Source: Sva-07 sp963710625 (lineage in GTDB: Bacteria; Actinomycetota; Acidimicrobiia; Acidimicrobiales; Ilumatobacteraceae). From it: a stretch of 64,000 nucleotides of DNA. The stretch's first letter is position 1. The number at the start of each line of letters is the position of its first letter. Location: the NCBI GenBank assembly GCA_963710625.1, contig CAVQBG010000003.1, positions 62,001-126,000 of the forward strand. The letters run 5' to 3'. Positions 8,016 to 17,029 of this stretch are shown here, in pieces. The position numbers and the translations under genes are program-made. The notes below the pieces were generated by a model. That model had not been told where the DNA came from, searched no databases, and worked only from the letters and a program-made list of their open reading frames with translations.

Positions 8016-9325
8016 ACGAGCCGTGACGCGTTGGTCGGTGTGAACGGCTCGCCGCCGTCCTCCTCCGGTAGGAACGCGTCGGGAGGCAGCCGTCGCAGGT
8101 CGACCCACCATGCGAGGAAGAGCGCGAAGGCCGCACCGAAACCCAGGACGGCCCGCGCCCCGATCCACTCGATCACGACGCCGAACAGCAGGTTGCCGAT
8201 CGGAACCGTGCCGCCGAACACCATGAACCACAGCGGCATCACGGTGGCCCGCTCGGTGTTCTTCATGTTGAGCTGCAGTGTGGTGGTGATCGCCGTCGCC
8301 GTCATGAAGTAGAAGAACCCGAGCACGAACCCGACGGGGAAGGCGAGTTCGGGGCCGCGCAGCTGTGAGAAGACCCCCAGTGCGATGCCGAAGCCGACGA
8401 AGCCGCGCACGATCAGCACCTTGCGGTCGACGCGCGACAGGAACGTGCCCACCGAGATCGCCCCGAAGAACGCGCCGGCACCCCAGATCGCATAGAGCCA
8501 CCGGTACGTGGCGCTCGCTGGGGAGATGTCGAGGTTGAGGCGCACCACCGACGGGAACAGGCCGATGTAGACGAGGCTGAAGAGCGAGAACAGGAACATG
8601 CCGAGCAGCAGGCGGCTGAGCACCTGGCGGTGCCGGGCGATCGTGACACCGGTGAGGAGGCTGCGCCAACCCTTGGCGGTGTTGCCGCTGCGCACGTCGG
8701 GCATCCTCACGATCAGCAGGGCGGCGATGAAGAACAGGTAGGTCGCAGCGTTGACGAGGAAGATGCTCGACACGCTCATGCCGGCGACGGCGAGGATCGC
8801 GGCAAGGACAGGTCCGATGACGCGGGTGCCGTTGATCATCGCCGAGTTGAGGCTGATGGCGCCCGGCAGGTCCTGGCGGTGCACGAGCAGCGGCATCGAC
8901 GACTGGAACGCCGGCGCGTTCAGCGCGTTGGCGACACCGATGCCGAGCTGCGCGATGAAGATCGTCCACAACGCGGTCTCGGCGGCGACGAAGTAGGCGA
9001 TCGCAATCGTGAGCGCGACCGAGGCGCTCTGCATCGTCAACTGCAACTTCTGCTTCGACACCCGGTCGGCGAGCACACCGCCGGGGATCGAGAGCACGAG
9101 GAGCGGACCGAGCTGCATGAACACCATCAGGCCGACCAGCGCGGGGCGACCGGTGCGGTCGTCGATGTAGGCCGGCAACGTGAAGTTCTGCATCCACGTG
9201 CCGATGTTCGACAGCGCCAGCCCGATGAAGATGATCCGGAATCCCTTGTACGACAATGCGGCCCGGGCGGTGCCGGGTGTTCGGCCGTGGGTCGGCGGAG
9301 CGTCGATCTCGATGGGAGCGGTCAT
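8012..9325 (-). CDS. MFS transporter (EntS/MFS_3-like exporter)
   Basis: A 437-residue multi-spanning membrane protein with about 11-12 hydrophobic segments. The opening ALSYKGFRIIFIGLALSNIGTWMQNFTLP and the loop GGVLADRVSKQKL (GxLaDRxxRr-type motif A between helices 2 and 3) are typical of the MFS_3 drug or siderophore exporter branch. It is convergent with murF (4-bp overlap) and preceded by a perfect 20-bp palindrome that probably binds a regulator encoded elsewhere. Substrate unknown. Confidence 0.9.
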   Translation of the reverse strand: MTAPIEIDAPPTHGRTPGTARAALSYKGFRIIFIGLALSNIGTWMQNFTLPAYIDDRTGRPALVGLMVFMQLGPLLVLSIPGGVLADRVSKQKLQLTMQSASVALTIAIAYFVAAETALWTIFIAQLGIGVANALNAPAFQSSMPLLVHRQDLPGAISLNSAMINGTRVIGPVLAAILAVAGMSVSSIFLVNAATYLFFIAALLIVRMPDVRSGNTAKGWRSLLTGVTIARHRQVLSRLLLGMFLFSLFSLVYIGLFPSVVRLNLDISPASATYRWLYAIWGAGAFFGAISVGTFLSRVDRKVLIVRGFVGFGIALGVFSQLRGPELAFPVGFVLGFFYFMTATAITTTLQLNMKNTERATVMPLWFMVFGGTVPIGNLLFGVVIEWIGARAVLGFGAAFALFLAWWVDLRRLPPDAFLPEEDGGEPFTPTNASRLV

Positions 9326-9357
9326 CGTTGGGTCATGGTGCGGTGGGGCGGGGGTCG

Positions 9358-9377
9358 ACTTGACCCGCGGGTCAAGT
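9358..9377. promoter_or_regulatory. perfect 20-bp palindrome upstream of MFS gene
   Basis: acttgacccgcgggtcaagt equals its reverse complement. It has no loop, which argues for a protein-binding operator rather than a terminator. It lies 33 bp upstream of the MFS start and downstream of the epoxide hydrolase stop (9409). No regulator gene is adjacent, so the cognate repressor or activator is not identified. Confidence 0.75.
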
Positions 9378-9408
9378 TACCGCACGGCAGCCGATGGCGG
9401 CTCGCTCG

Positions 9409-10545
9409 TCAGCGGAACTGTCGGAAGCAGGTCCGGATGTCGTCGACGTAGAGCTCGGGCACCTCGAACGCGGCGAAGTGCCCGCCCTTCGGTTGTTCCT
9501 GCCAGTGGCGGATGTCGGTGAACGCGTTCTCGACCCAGCGGCGAACCGGTGGGACGATCTCCTTCGGGTAGACGGTGAATCCCGACGGGATCGTCACCGG
9601 CTTCGGGCGGGGCCCCTTGCCGAAGCTCTCCCAGTAGATCCGCGCCGACGACGCGCCCGTGCCGTTGATCCAGTACAGCATCACGTTGTCGAGCAGCTCG
9701 TCTCGGGTGAGGACGTTCTCGGGGTGCCCGTCGCAGTCGGTCCAGGCCCAGAACTTCTCGAGGATCCAGGCGGCTTGCGCGACCGGCGAGTCGACCAGTC
9801 CGTAGCCGACCGATTGCGGCCGGGTCGACTGCTGCTTGGAGTACCCCGAGTCCCAGTCGGCGTAGTACTTCAGGCCGTCGAGCGCCCGCTGCTCCTCCGG
9901 TGTCGGCTCGCCGTCGATCACCGGGCGGGCGCCCATCGCGAGCGTCACGTGGACCGCTGCGCAGTGATCGACGTCGTCACCGCCGATCGCCGTGGTGACT
10001 GCGGAGCCCCAGTCGCCGCCCTGCGCGACGTAGCGGTCGTAGCCGAGGTCGGCCATCAGGTGGGCGAAGAGCTCGCCGATCCGCTGGACGGTCCAACCGG
10101 TCACCAGCGGCTTGCCGGAGAACCCGAAGCCGGGGAGCGACGGGGCGACGACGTGGAAGGCGTCGGCTGCGTCGCCGCCGTGTCGCGTCGGATCCGTCAA
10201 CGGTTCGATGACCTTGTGGAACTCGACGATCGAACCGGGCCACCCGTGGGTGATCAACAGCGGCATCGCGTCGGCGTGCGGTGAGCGGACGTGCAGGAAG
10301 TGCAGGCCCGGTTCGTCGAGCCCGTCGACCGGCACCGTGAACTGGTCGAACCGGTTGAGCAGCGCCTCGCGCTCCCGCCAGTCGTAACCGTCGGCCCAGT
10401 ACTCGCACACCTCCTGCACGTAGCCGAGCGGCGTGCCCTGCGACCAGTCGTCGACCAGCTCCCGCTCGGGCCAGCGCGTGTTGCGCAACCGCGCTCGCAG
10501 GTCTTCGAGCACGGCCTCGGGCACCTCGATCGTGAACGGCGTCAT
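9409..10545 (-). CDS. epoxide hydrolase (alpha/beta hydrolase with EHN domain)
   Basis: A 378-residue hydrolase. The first ~110 residues are the epoxide hydrolase N-terminal domain (FTIEVPEAVLEDLRARL...TRWPE). The alpha/beta core shows the oxyanion HGWPGS, the nucleophile elbow GGDWGS with Asp, and a C-terminal GGHFAAFE carrying the catalytic His. It would open epoxides to diols by an ester intermediate in the cytoplasm. The ATG start at 10545 is the first in frame and lies after the hairpin that ends the upstream gene. Physiological substrate unknown. Confidence 0.93.
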   Translation of the reverse strand: MTPFTIEVPEAVLEDLRARLRNTRWPERELVDDWSQGTPLGYVQEVCEYWADGYDWREREALLNRFDQFTVPVDGLDEPGLHFLHVRSPHADAMPLLITHGWPGSIVEFHKVIEPLTDPTRHGGDAADAFHVVAPSLPGFGFSGKPLVTGWTVQRIGELFAHLMADLGYDRYVAQGGDWGSAVTTAIGGDDVDHCAAVHVTLAMGARPVIDGEPTPEEQRALDGLKYYADWDSGYSKQQSTRPQSVGYGLVDSPVAQAAWILEKFWAWTDCDGHPENVLTRDELLDNVMLYWINGTGASSARIYWESFGKGPRPKPVTIPSGFTVYPKEIVPPVRRWVENAFTDIRHWQEQPKGGHFAAFEVPELYVDDIRTCFRQFR

Positions 10546-10583
10546 CCGGCGACCCTACGCCCGGCCCCCGACCCCAGAACGAA

Positions 10584-10638
10584 CCCGAAAAATGCCTCGA
10601 TCGGCGCGCTCAGCGCGACGAATCAGGCATTTTTCGGG
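10584..10638. terminator. long hairpin at the 3' end of the TIGR03084 gene
   Basis: Perfect 14-bp arms cccgaaaaatgcct (10584-10597) and aggcatttttcggg (10625-10638) enclose a 27-nt loop that itself contains a GCGCGCT/AGCGCG stem. On the minus strand the A-rich arm gives a T-run-like stretch within the stem. The stop codon of the TIGR03084 gene (10610-10612) lies inside the loop, so the structure both ends that gene and separates it from the epoxide hydrolase. Confidence 0.65.
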
Positions 10639-11428
10639 CTGGTGGGCCGTCGGAGGGAGGGCCGGCGAAGAGTTGGGCCTTCTCCATCCAGTCGCGGGCC
10701 GCAGCGCCGGTGACGACGAGGGCGGTGTCGTCGACATGGCGACGCTGGGTGGTGACGAGACAGAAGTCGATCGCCGGGCCGACGATCGTCTCGGCTGCCT
10801 CGACGTCCGGATCGGGGCCGAACGCCCACGTCTCGCCGGAGGGCGACCTCAGCTCCACCCGCACCGGCGTGGTGGGAACGTCGAGTCCGCGGTTCACGTA
10901 TGTCCAGCTGCGGGTGATGAAGCCGAGTTGGGTGATGTGGCGGAGTCGGTCGGTCGGCTCTCGCGTTGCTCCGACTGCGTCGACGATGTCCTGCCCGTGG
11001 GCCCACGCCTCCATCAGGCGGGCGGTCAGGAACGACTTCGCGCCCATCGACGGGCCGTACCACGCGACCCGCGTGTCGTTGCCGAGCGAGGCGCCGGCCG
11101 CGGCGAGGGCATCTCGGTTCGCTCGCCACGCCGCCAGCAGGTCGTCAGGCGTCATCGCTCGGTAGTCGCCGAGGGTGATGTCGTCGGCGGAGCGGCCCGT
11201 CGTGCCGGCATCCAACAGGGCGTTCATCTGCTCGGTGAAGCCGTCGGGGTCGACGATCGCCAGCGCCGCGGTGCCGTCGAAGTAGGTGAGATGGCCGATC
11301 TGATCGGCGACCGTCCAGCCCGGGCTCGGTGTCGGAAGCTGCCACTGGTCGGGCGACAGCGCCGCAACGATGTCGTCGAGCGACTGCTGTTCGGCACGAA
11401 GATCGGCGAGTACCTCGGAGACGTCCAT
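10610..11428 (-). CDS. TIGR03084-family DinB-like metal-binding protein
   Basis: A 272-residue protein of the mycothiol-dependent maleylpyruvate isomerase/DinB-like four-helix fold. Visible: SPGWTVADQIGHLTYFD (metal-ligand His region), an Ala-rich RANRDALAAA helix, LMEAWAHGQDI, and a C-terminal VTTQRRHVDDTAL region. These match the actinobacterial TIGR03084 family, whose function is not established. ATG 11428 is chosen because the upstream extension lacks conserved content. It is divergent from the carboxylase operon with 119 bp between starts. The final codons lie within a long hairpin. Confidence 0.8.
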   Translation of the reverse strand: MDVSEVLADLRAEQQSLDDIVAALSPDQWQLPTPSPGWTVADQIGHLTYFDGTAALAIVDPDGFTEQMNALLDAGTTGRSADDITLGDYRAMTPDDLLAAWRANRDALAAAGASLGNDTRVAWYGPSMGAKSFLTARLMEAWAHGQDIVDAVGATREPTDRLRHITQLGFITRSWTYVNRGLDVPTTPVRVELRSPSGETWAFGPDPDVEAAETIVGPAIDFCLVTTQRRHVDDTALVVTGAAARDWMEKAQLFAGPPSDGPPARKMPDSSR

Positions 11429-11547
11429 GGTGCAGGTGTACCCGATCAGTCGGGTTCGGCGAGAGCCAGGACGACGGACTCGACGGCGCGGATGCGGCAC
11501 CGACGCGGCACGGTGTCGCCGTGGCCGCCTCCACTACGGTGACGTGC

Positions 11548-13152
11548 GTGACCATCGGGACCGTCCTGCGAAGCCGACTCGACACGAGATCCGCCGAGTA
11601 CCAGGACAATCTCGCCCAGATGCAGCGCCTGTGGGACGGCGTCGCAGCGGAGCTGGCGTCGGTGCCGACGATCGGTGGCCAGCGCTACGTCGACCGCCAT
11701 CGCAAGCGGGGCAAGATGCTCGTGCGGGAGCGCATCGAAGCGCTGATCGATCCCGACACGCCGTTCTTGGAGTTCAGCCCCCTCGCCGGCTGGGGAACGC
11801 AGGATCCGGTCGGGGTCGGCTCGGCCTGCGGGATCGGCATCGTCGAGGGCGTCGAGTGTGCGATCACGGGATCCGACATGACGTACCGGGGTGGCTCGGC
11901 CAACCCGACCTCGTGGAAGAAGACGGCACGGTTCAACGAGATCGCCCGCGAGAACCGGCTGCCGGTGATCAACCTCAACGAGTCGGCAGGCGCCGACCTG
12001 CCGCGCCAGGCCGATCTGTTCATCCAGGGTGGTGCCAGCTTCCGCGACCTGACGCAGCTGTCGAAACTCGGGATCCCGACGATCACGATGGCGTTCGGAC
12101 CGAACACCGCGGGCGGCGCCTACACGCCGGGGATGAGCGACTACACCGTGTTCGTGAAGGACCGGGGCACCGCCTACCTGGGCGGCCCGCCGCTGGTGAA
12201 GATGGCGATCGACGAGATCGTCGACGAGGAGACGCTCGGCGGCGCGGAGATGCACTCGCGGACGAGCGGGTTGTCTGACTACCTGGCGGTCGACGAGCTC
12301 GACGCGATCCGCATCACCCGATCGATCGTGCGTCACCTGCGGTGGTCGAAGCTCGGGCCCGGTCCGACCGAACCGGATGATCCGCCGCTCTACGATCCGG
12401 CCGAGCTGCTCGGGTGTGCATCGGCCGACGTGCGGATCCCGTTCGACATCCGCGAGGTCCTCGCCCGCCTGCTCGACGGCAGCCGGTTCGAGGAGTTCAA
12501 ACCGCTGTACGGCGACAAGCTGGTCTGTGGGTGGGGATCGATCCACGGCTTCCCTGTCGGCGTCCTCGGCAACAACGGGATCCTGTTCTCCGAGGAGGCG
12601 TCGAAGGCGGCACAGTTCATCCAGCTGTGCAACAAGCGCGACATCCCGCTGGCCTTCCTGCACAACATCACCGGTTTCATGGTGGGCTCGAAGGCCGAGC
12701 AGGGCGGCATCATCCGCAACGGAGCCAAGATGATCAACGCGGTGTCGAACTCGACCGTGCCGCACTTCAACCTGATGGTCGGCGCGAGTTACGGCGCCGG
12801 CAACTACGGCATGGCGGGCAAGGCGTACAACCCGCGGTTCATCTTCTCCTGGCCGAACCACCGGGTGGCGGTGATGGGGCCGAAGCAGCTGGCGGGCGTG
12901 ATGGAGATCGTCGCTCGCAACGCCGCAGCCGGACGGGGCATCGAGGTCGACGAGGAGGCGCTCGCCGCGCAGACCGCCGGGCTCGAGGCGCAGATCGAGC
13001 ACGAGTCGACGGCGTTGTTCTCGACCGGTCGACTCTGGGACGACGGGATCATCCACCCCGCCGACTCCCGCACGGTGATGGGGATGGCGTTGTCGGCGGT
13101 CCACAGCAACGTCGTGCAGGGTGCCACCGAGTACGGCGTGTGGAGGCACTGA
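11548..13152 (+). CDS. acyl-CoA carboxylase, carboxyltransferase (beta) subunit
   Basis: A 534-residue carboxyltransferase of the methylcrotonyl/propionyl/geranyl-CoA carboxylase type. Both crotonase-fold halves are present; hallmark stretches are RGKMLVRERI, GGSANPTSWKK, FGPNTAGGAYTPGMSDY and a second-half HNITGFMVGSKAEQGGI with GASYGAGNYGMAG. Length and motifs match MCC-beta best. GTG 11548 is the likely start; another in-frame GTG lies at 11539. Its stop overlaps the start of the biotin subunit by one base (TGATG), so the two are translated together. The AtuA-like third gene makes geranyl-CoA or another branched enoyl-CoA an alternative substrate to methylcrotonyl-CoA. Confidence 0.93.
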   Translation: MTIGTVLRSRLDTRSAEYQDNLAQMQRLWDGVAAELASVPTIGGQRYVDRHRKRGKMLVRERIEALIDPDTPFLEFSPLAGWGTQDPVGVGSACGIGIVEGVECAITGSDMTYRGGSANPTSWKKTARFNEIARENRLPVINLNESAGADLPRQADLFIQGGASFRDLTQLSKLGIPTITMAFGPNTAGGAYTPGMSDYTVFVKDRGTAYLGGPPLVKMAIDEIVDEETLGGAEMHSRTSGLSDYLAVDELDAIRITRSIVRHLRWSKLGPGPTEPDDPPLYDPAELLGCASADVRIPFDIREVLARLLDGSRFEEFKPLYGDKLVCGWGSIHGFPVGVLGNNGILFSEEASKAAQFIQLCNKRDIPLAFLHNITGFMVGSKAEQGGIIRNGAKMINAVSNSTVPHFNLMVGASYGAGNYGMAGKAYNPRFIFSWPNHRVAVMGPKQLAGVMEIVARNAAAGRGIEVDEEALAAQTAGLEAQIEHESTALFSTGRLWDDGIIHPADSRTVMGMALSAVHSNVVQGATEYGVWRH

Positions 13153-15245
13153 TGGAACCGCTCCGACACGGCATCTCCTGCCTCCTGATCGCCAACCGCG
13201 GCGAGATCGCGGTGCGGATCGCGCGCACGGCCCATCGACTGGGCATCGCCACCGTCGGGGTCTACTCCGAGCCCGATCGCAACGCGCTGCACGTCGACTC
13301 CGTCGATGTCGCCGTGTCGCTCGGCGGGGCCACGCCGACCGAGTCGTACCTGCGCAGAGAGGCCGTGATCGCCGCCGCGCTCGCGAGCGGCGCCGATGCG
13401 GTCCATCCCGGCTACGGATTCCTCGCCGAGAACGCTGGGTTCGCGCAGGCGGTGCTCGACGCCGGGCTCACGTGGGTCGGGCCGACACCACAGCAGATCA
13501 CGCTGCTCGGCGACAAGGTCGCGGCGAAGCGGGCGGCGCTGGAGGCGGGCGTCCCGACCACGTCGATGATCGAGGTGATCGACGGTCGCGTCGATGACGG
13601 TGACGTGACCTACCCGGCGCTGGTGAAGGCGGCAGCGGGCGGCGGCGGTCGTGGCATGCGTGTCGTGCGGAGCGCGGAGGAACTCGACGATGCCGTGGCA
13701 GCGGCTTCTCGCGAAGCGTTGTCGGCGTTCGGCGACGGCACGGTGTTCATCGAGCCGTATCTCGAACGGGGCCGTCACGTCGAGGTCCAGATCGTGGGCG
13801 ATCGCCACGGCAACGTCGTGCACCTCGGTGAACGGGAGTGCTCGATCCAGCGCCGCAACCAAAAGATCGTCGAGGAGTCGCCATCGGCCGGGATCACCCC
13901 CGAGACCAGAGCGGCGCTGTGTGACGGCGCGGTCGCGCTCGCCCGCCACGTCGGCTACGAGGGCGCGGGGACCGTCGAGTTCATGGTGGGGGTCGACGGG
14001 ACCATCACGTTCCTGGAGGTCAACACCAGGCTGCAGGTGGAGCATCCGGTGACCGAAGCGGTCACGGGCCTCGATCTCGTCGAGCTGCAGCTGCTGGTCG
14101 CTGCGGGCGAGCCGATGCCGATCACACAGGACGACGTCTCGTTCAGCGGCCACGCGATCGAAGCGCGCGTCGTCGCCGAGGACCCTGCCGCCGGGTGGAT
14201 GCCGTCGACCGGTCGCATCGGCCGGTTTGCCGTGGGCGATGGGGTCCGGGTCGACACCGGGGTGCGCGATGGCTCCGAGATCTCGTCCGACTACGACTCG
14301 CTGGTCGCCAAGGTGATCGCCCACGCCCCGACCCGCACGGGTGCCGCCCGCCGGCTGGCCCGCGCGCTGCGGGCGTCGCAGCTCACGGGGATCCGCAGCA
14401 ACCTCGATGCGCTGGTCGCGATTCTCGGTGAGGCCGACTACCTCGCTGCCGACACGCCGACGGCCTACCTCGACGAACACCCCGACGTGCTCGCGGCGTC
14501 GGGCCCGACCGGCGACGCTCGTGTGGCGTTGTCGCTCGGCGCGGTGTTCGCACTCGAGTACGAGCACCGTCGCCTCGATCGCGTCACCGGATTCGCGCCG
14601 TCGGGTTGGCGCAATCTGCGCACGAACGGTCAACGCCAGGTGTGGATCGACCCGGGCGGCGAGCACCTGCACGTCGAGTACGAGATGGGATCCTCCTGGC
14701 AGCTCAGTGGTGGTGAGCTGCACTCGGCCACCGTCCGGCTCGGGCCGTGGCCGGAGCCCGACGTCGACACCGGTGCTCTCGCCGCTGACGAACGCCCGGT
14801 GTTGTCGGTCCGCCTGCTCCGTCGGACCTCCGACCGCCAGGTGATCGAGGTCGACGGGCGCCGCCAGGTCGTCCACGCCGAGGTGGTGCACCACTCGCTC
14901 GGGCTCGACGACGACGGCGTTGGTGCGGTCACGGTGCACGTCCGCAGCACCGCCGGCGCGCTCACCTTGATCCGGGCTCCCCGGTTCGTGCTGCGCGACG
15001 CCGAATCGGCGACCGGCGGACCGATCAGTCCGCTACCGGGCACCGTGATTGCCGTGCATGTCGAAACGGGTGCGTCGGTCGTCGACGGTCAGCTCCTGAT
15101 GGTGGTCGAGGCGATGAAGATGGAACACAAGATCGTTGCGTCCGGCGATGCGACGGTGACGGAGGTCCGCTTCGCCGTCGGCGACCGCGTCGACACCGGC
15201 GACCTGCTGGTCGCTCTCGAACACCACGGGGACGTCGGTTCGTGA
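13152..15245 (+). CDS. acyl-CoA carboxylase, biotin carboxylase/BCCP (alpha) subunit
   Basis: A 697-residue biotin-dependent carboxylase subunit. Order of domains: biotin carboxylase N-terminal (LLIANRGEIAVRI), ATP-grasp (VKAAAGGGGRGMRVV, EVQIVGD, EVNTRLQVEHPVTE), BC C-terminal, a middle BT-like region, and a biotinyl domain with the modified lysine in EAMKMEH about 45 residues from the end. It carboxylates its own biotin with ATP and bicarbonate for transfer by the preceding beta subunit. Start ATG 13152 overlaps the beta stop; its own stop overlaps the AtuA-like gene (GTGA). Confidence 0.95.
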   Translation: MEPLRHGISCLLIANRGEIAVRIARTAHRLGIATVGVYSEPDRNALHVDSVDVAVSLGGATPTESYLRREAVIAAALASGADAVHPGYGFLAENAGFAQAVLDAGLTWVGPTPQQITLLGDKVAAKRAALEAGVPTTSMIEVIDGRVDDGDVTYPALVKAAAGGGGRGMRVVRSAEELDDAVAAASREALSAFGDGTVFIEPYLERGRHVEVQIVGDRHGNVVHLGERECSIQRRNQKIVEESPSAGITPETRAALCDGAVALARHVGYEGAGTVEFMVGVDGTITFLEVNTRLQVEHPVTEAVTGLDLVELQLLVAAGEPMPITQDDVSFSGHAIEARVVAEDPAAGWMPSTGRIGRFAVGDGVRVDTGVRDGSEISSDYDSLVAKVIAHAPTRTGAARRLARALRASQLTGIRSNLDALVAILGEADYLAADTPTAYLDEHPDVLAASGPTGDARVALSLGAVFALEYEHRRLDRVTGFAPSGWRNLRTNGQRQVWIDPGGEHLHVEYEMGSSWQLSGGELHSATVRLGPWPEPDVDTGALAADERPVLSVRLLRRTSDRQVIEVDGRRQVVHAEVVHHSLGLDDDGVGAVTVHVRSTAGALTLIRAPRFVLRDAESATGGPISPLPGTVIAVHVETGASVVDGQLLMVVEAMKMEHKIVASGDATVTEVRFAVGDRVDTGDLLVALEHHGDVGS

Positions 15246-17029
15246 CCGCCGCACCTGGTGAGCCGATCCGGATCGCCAACTGCTCCGGTTTCTTCGGCGA
15301 TCGTCCGAGGGGGGCGCTCGAGATGGTCGAGGGCGGCCCGATCGACGTGTTGACGGGCGACTGGTTGGCCGAACTCACGATGCTGATCCTCAGCCGGATC
15401 CGGACGAAGCAGCCCGGCCGGGGATTCGCGCGGACCTTCGTCACCCAGATGGAGCAGGTGATGGGCACCTGCCTCGACCGGGGCATCAAGGTCGTGTCGA
15501 ATGCCGGCGGCCTCGATCCCGGTGGCTGCGCCGACGCCGTGGCAGAGGTCGCCGACCGCCTCGGGCTGTCGCCGACGATCGCCTACGTCGACGGCGACGA
15601 CCTGATGCCGCGCGTCCTCGAACTCGCCGAGTCGGGTGCCCTGCAACCATTCGGTGCCGGCGCCGATCTCGGCGACCCGACCCGGTTCCTCACGGCGAAC
15701 GCGTACCTCGGCTGCTTCGGGATCGTCGACGCGCTCACCAGGGGTGCCGACATCGTGATCACCGGGCGGGTCACCGACGCGGCGGTCACCTGCGGCCCGG
15801 CCGCGTGGCACCACGGCTGGCAGCGCACCGACTTCGACCAACTCGCCGGCGGCGTGGTGGCGGGTCACATCATCGAATGCAGCGCGCAGGTCACCGGCGG
15901 CAACTACTCGTTCTTCCACGAGATCGAGGGTCACACGGAGGTGGGTGGGCGGGCACGGTTGGGATTCCCGTGGGCCGAGGTCGCCGCCGACGGCTCGTGT
16001 GTGATCGGCAAGCACGACGGAACCGGCGGGGTGGTCAACGTCGAAACGGTCACCTCGCAGCTGCTCTACGAGATCGGAGGGCCCGAGTACCTCGGACCCG
16101 ATGTCACCGCCCGCTTCGACACGATCGAGGTCGAGCAGGTCGGCCGCGATCGTGTGCGGGTGTTCGGCGTGAAGGGTCAAGCGCCGCCCTCGACGCTCAA
16201 GGTGGCGATGAACGAACTGGGCGGCTACCGCAACTCGTTCACGGTGGCGCTGACCGGCCTCGACATCGACGCCAAGGCAGCGTTCGCCCAAGCGACGTTC
16301 TGGGACGCCTGCCCGTACGGACCCGACGACTTCACGTTCATCGAATCGAAGGTGATCCACACCGACAAACCGAACCCCGCGACCCAGGAGGAGGCGACGG
16401 CGATCTGGCGAGTGACGGTGAAGGACCCCGACGAACGAAAGGTCGGGCGCGCCTTCGCCGACGCGATGGTGCACACGGTGCTCGCCGGAATCCCCGGCAT
16501 GTACGGCCTTGGCGGTGGCCCGAGTGCGGCGTCGCCGTTCGGCGTCTACCGCCCGGCGACCGTGCCGAGCGATCTCGTGCCGCAGTACGTCCACGTGAAC
16601 GGCACCACCACGCAAGTCGAGTCGGTCGCCCCGACCGGTGAGCCGATCGAGGTCCGGCCCGGCTCGGCCAGCTCGACCCCAGCCCCGGACATGGAGCTCG
16701 TCGAGGTGCCGCTCGGTGCGTTCGTCGGAACCCGCTCGGGTGACAAAGGGGGAGACGCCAACCTCGGGGTGTACGCCCGCAGCGACACCGGCTGGACGTG
16801 GATCGACAACGAGCTGACGGTCGAACGACTCCGTGAGCTCCTCCCCGAAACGGTCGACATGGCGATCGACCGGTACCGCTATCCGAACCTGCGGGCACTG
16901 AACTTCGTGATCCGCGGACTCCTGCAGGAGGGCGTCGCCGCGTCCACTCGCCAGGACGCGCAGGCAAAGGCGCTGGGGGAGTGGCTGCGCGCTCGGATCG
17001 TCGGCGTGCCGGAGTCGGTGCTCAGCTGA
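15242..17029 (+). CDS. AtuA-family protein (DUF1446) with fused C-terminal AtuA-like domain
   Basis: A 595-residue member of the acyclic terpene utilisation AtuA family. The long N-terminal region (IRIANCSGFFGDRPRGALEM, NAGGLDPGGCADAV, GRVTDAA) is DUF1446, and the last ~100 residues (from LVEVPLGAFVGTRSGDKGGDAN) form the small domain that is a separate gene in some species. In Pseudomonas atuA lies in the citronellol/geraniol cluster with geranyl-CoA carboxylase; its biochemical role is unknown. GTG 15242 overlaps the stop of the biotin subunit, so it is co-translated with the carboxylase, supporting a role in branched or isoprenoid acyl-CoA catabolism (inference). Confidence 0.88.
   Translation: MTAAPGEPIRIANCSGFFGDRPRGALEMVEGGPIDVLTGDWLAELTMLILSRIRTKQPGRGFARTFVTQMEQVMGTCLDRGIKVVSNAGGLDPGGCADAVAEVADRLGLSPTIAYVDGDDLMPRVLELAESGALQPFGAGADLGDPTRFLTANAYLGCFGIVDALTRGADIVITGRVTDAAVTCGPAAWHHGWQRTDFDQLAGGVVAGHIIECSAQVTGGNYSFFHEIEGHTEVGGRARLGFPWAEVAADGSCVIGKHDGTGGVVNVETVTSQLLYEIGGPEYLGPDVTARFDTIEVEQVGRDRVRVFGVKGQAPPSTLKVAMNELGGYRNSFTVALTGLDIDAKAAFAQATFWDACPYGPDDFTFIESKVIHTDKPNPATQEEATAIWRVTVKDPDERKVGRAFADAMVHTVLAGIPGMYGLGGGPSAASPFGVYRPATVPSDLVPQYVHVNGTTTQVESVAPTGEPIEVRPGSASSTPAPDMELVEVPLGAFVGTRSGDKGGDANLGVYARSDTGWTWIDNELTVERLRELLPETVDMAIDRYRYPNLRALNFVIRGLLQEGVAASTRQDAQAKALGEWLRARIVGVPESVLS

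Noticed and set aside
6693..9197. Upstream extension of the ddl frame to about 1200 codons
   Set aside because: Above 6692 the frame is antisense to murF and shadows the MFS gene, with no conserved content. Ddl starts at 6692.
12804..14939. 711-codon minus-strand frame within the carboxylase genes
   Set aside because: Antisense shadow of the biotin carboxylase; no family features.
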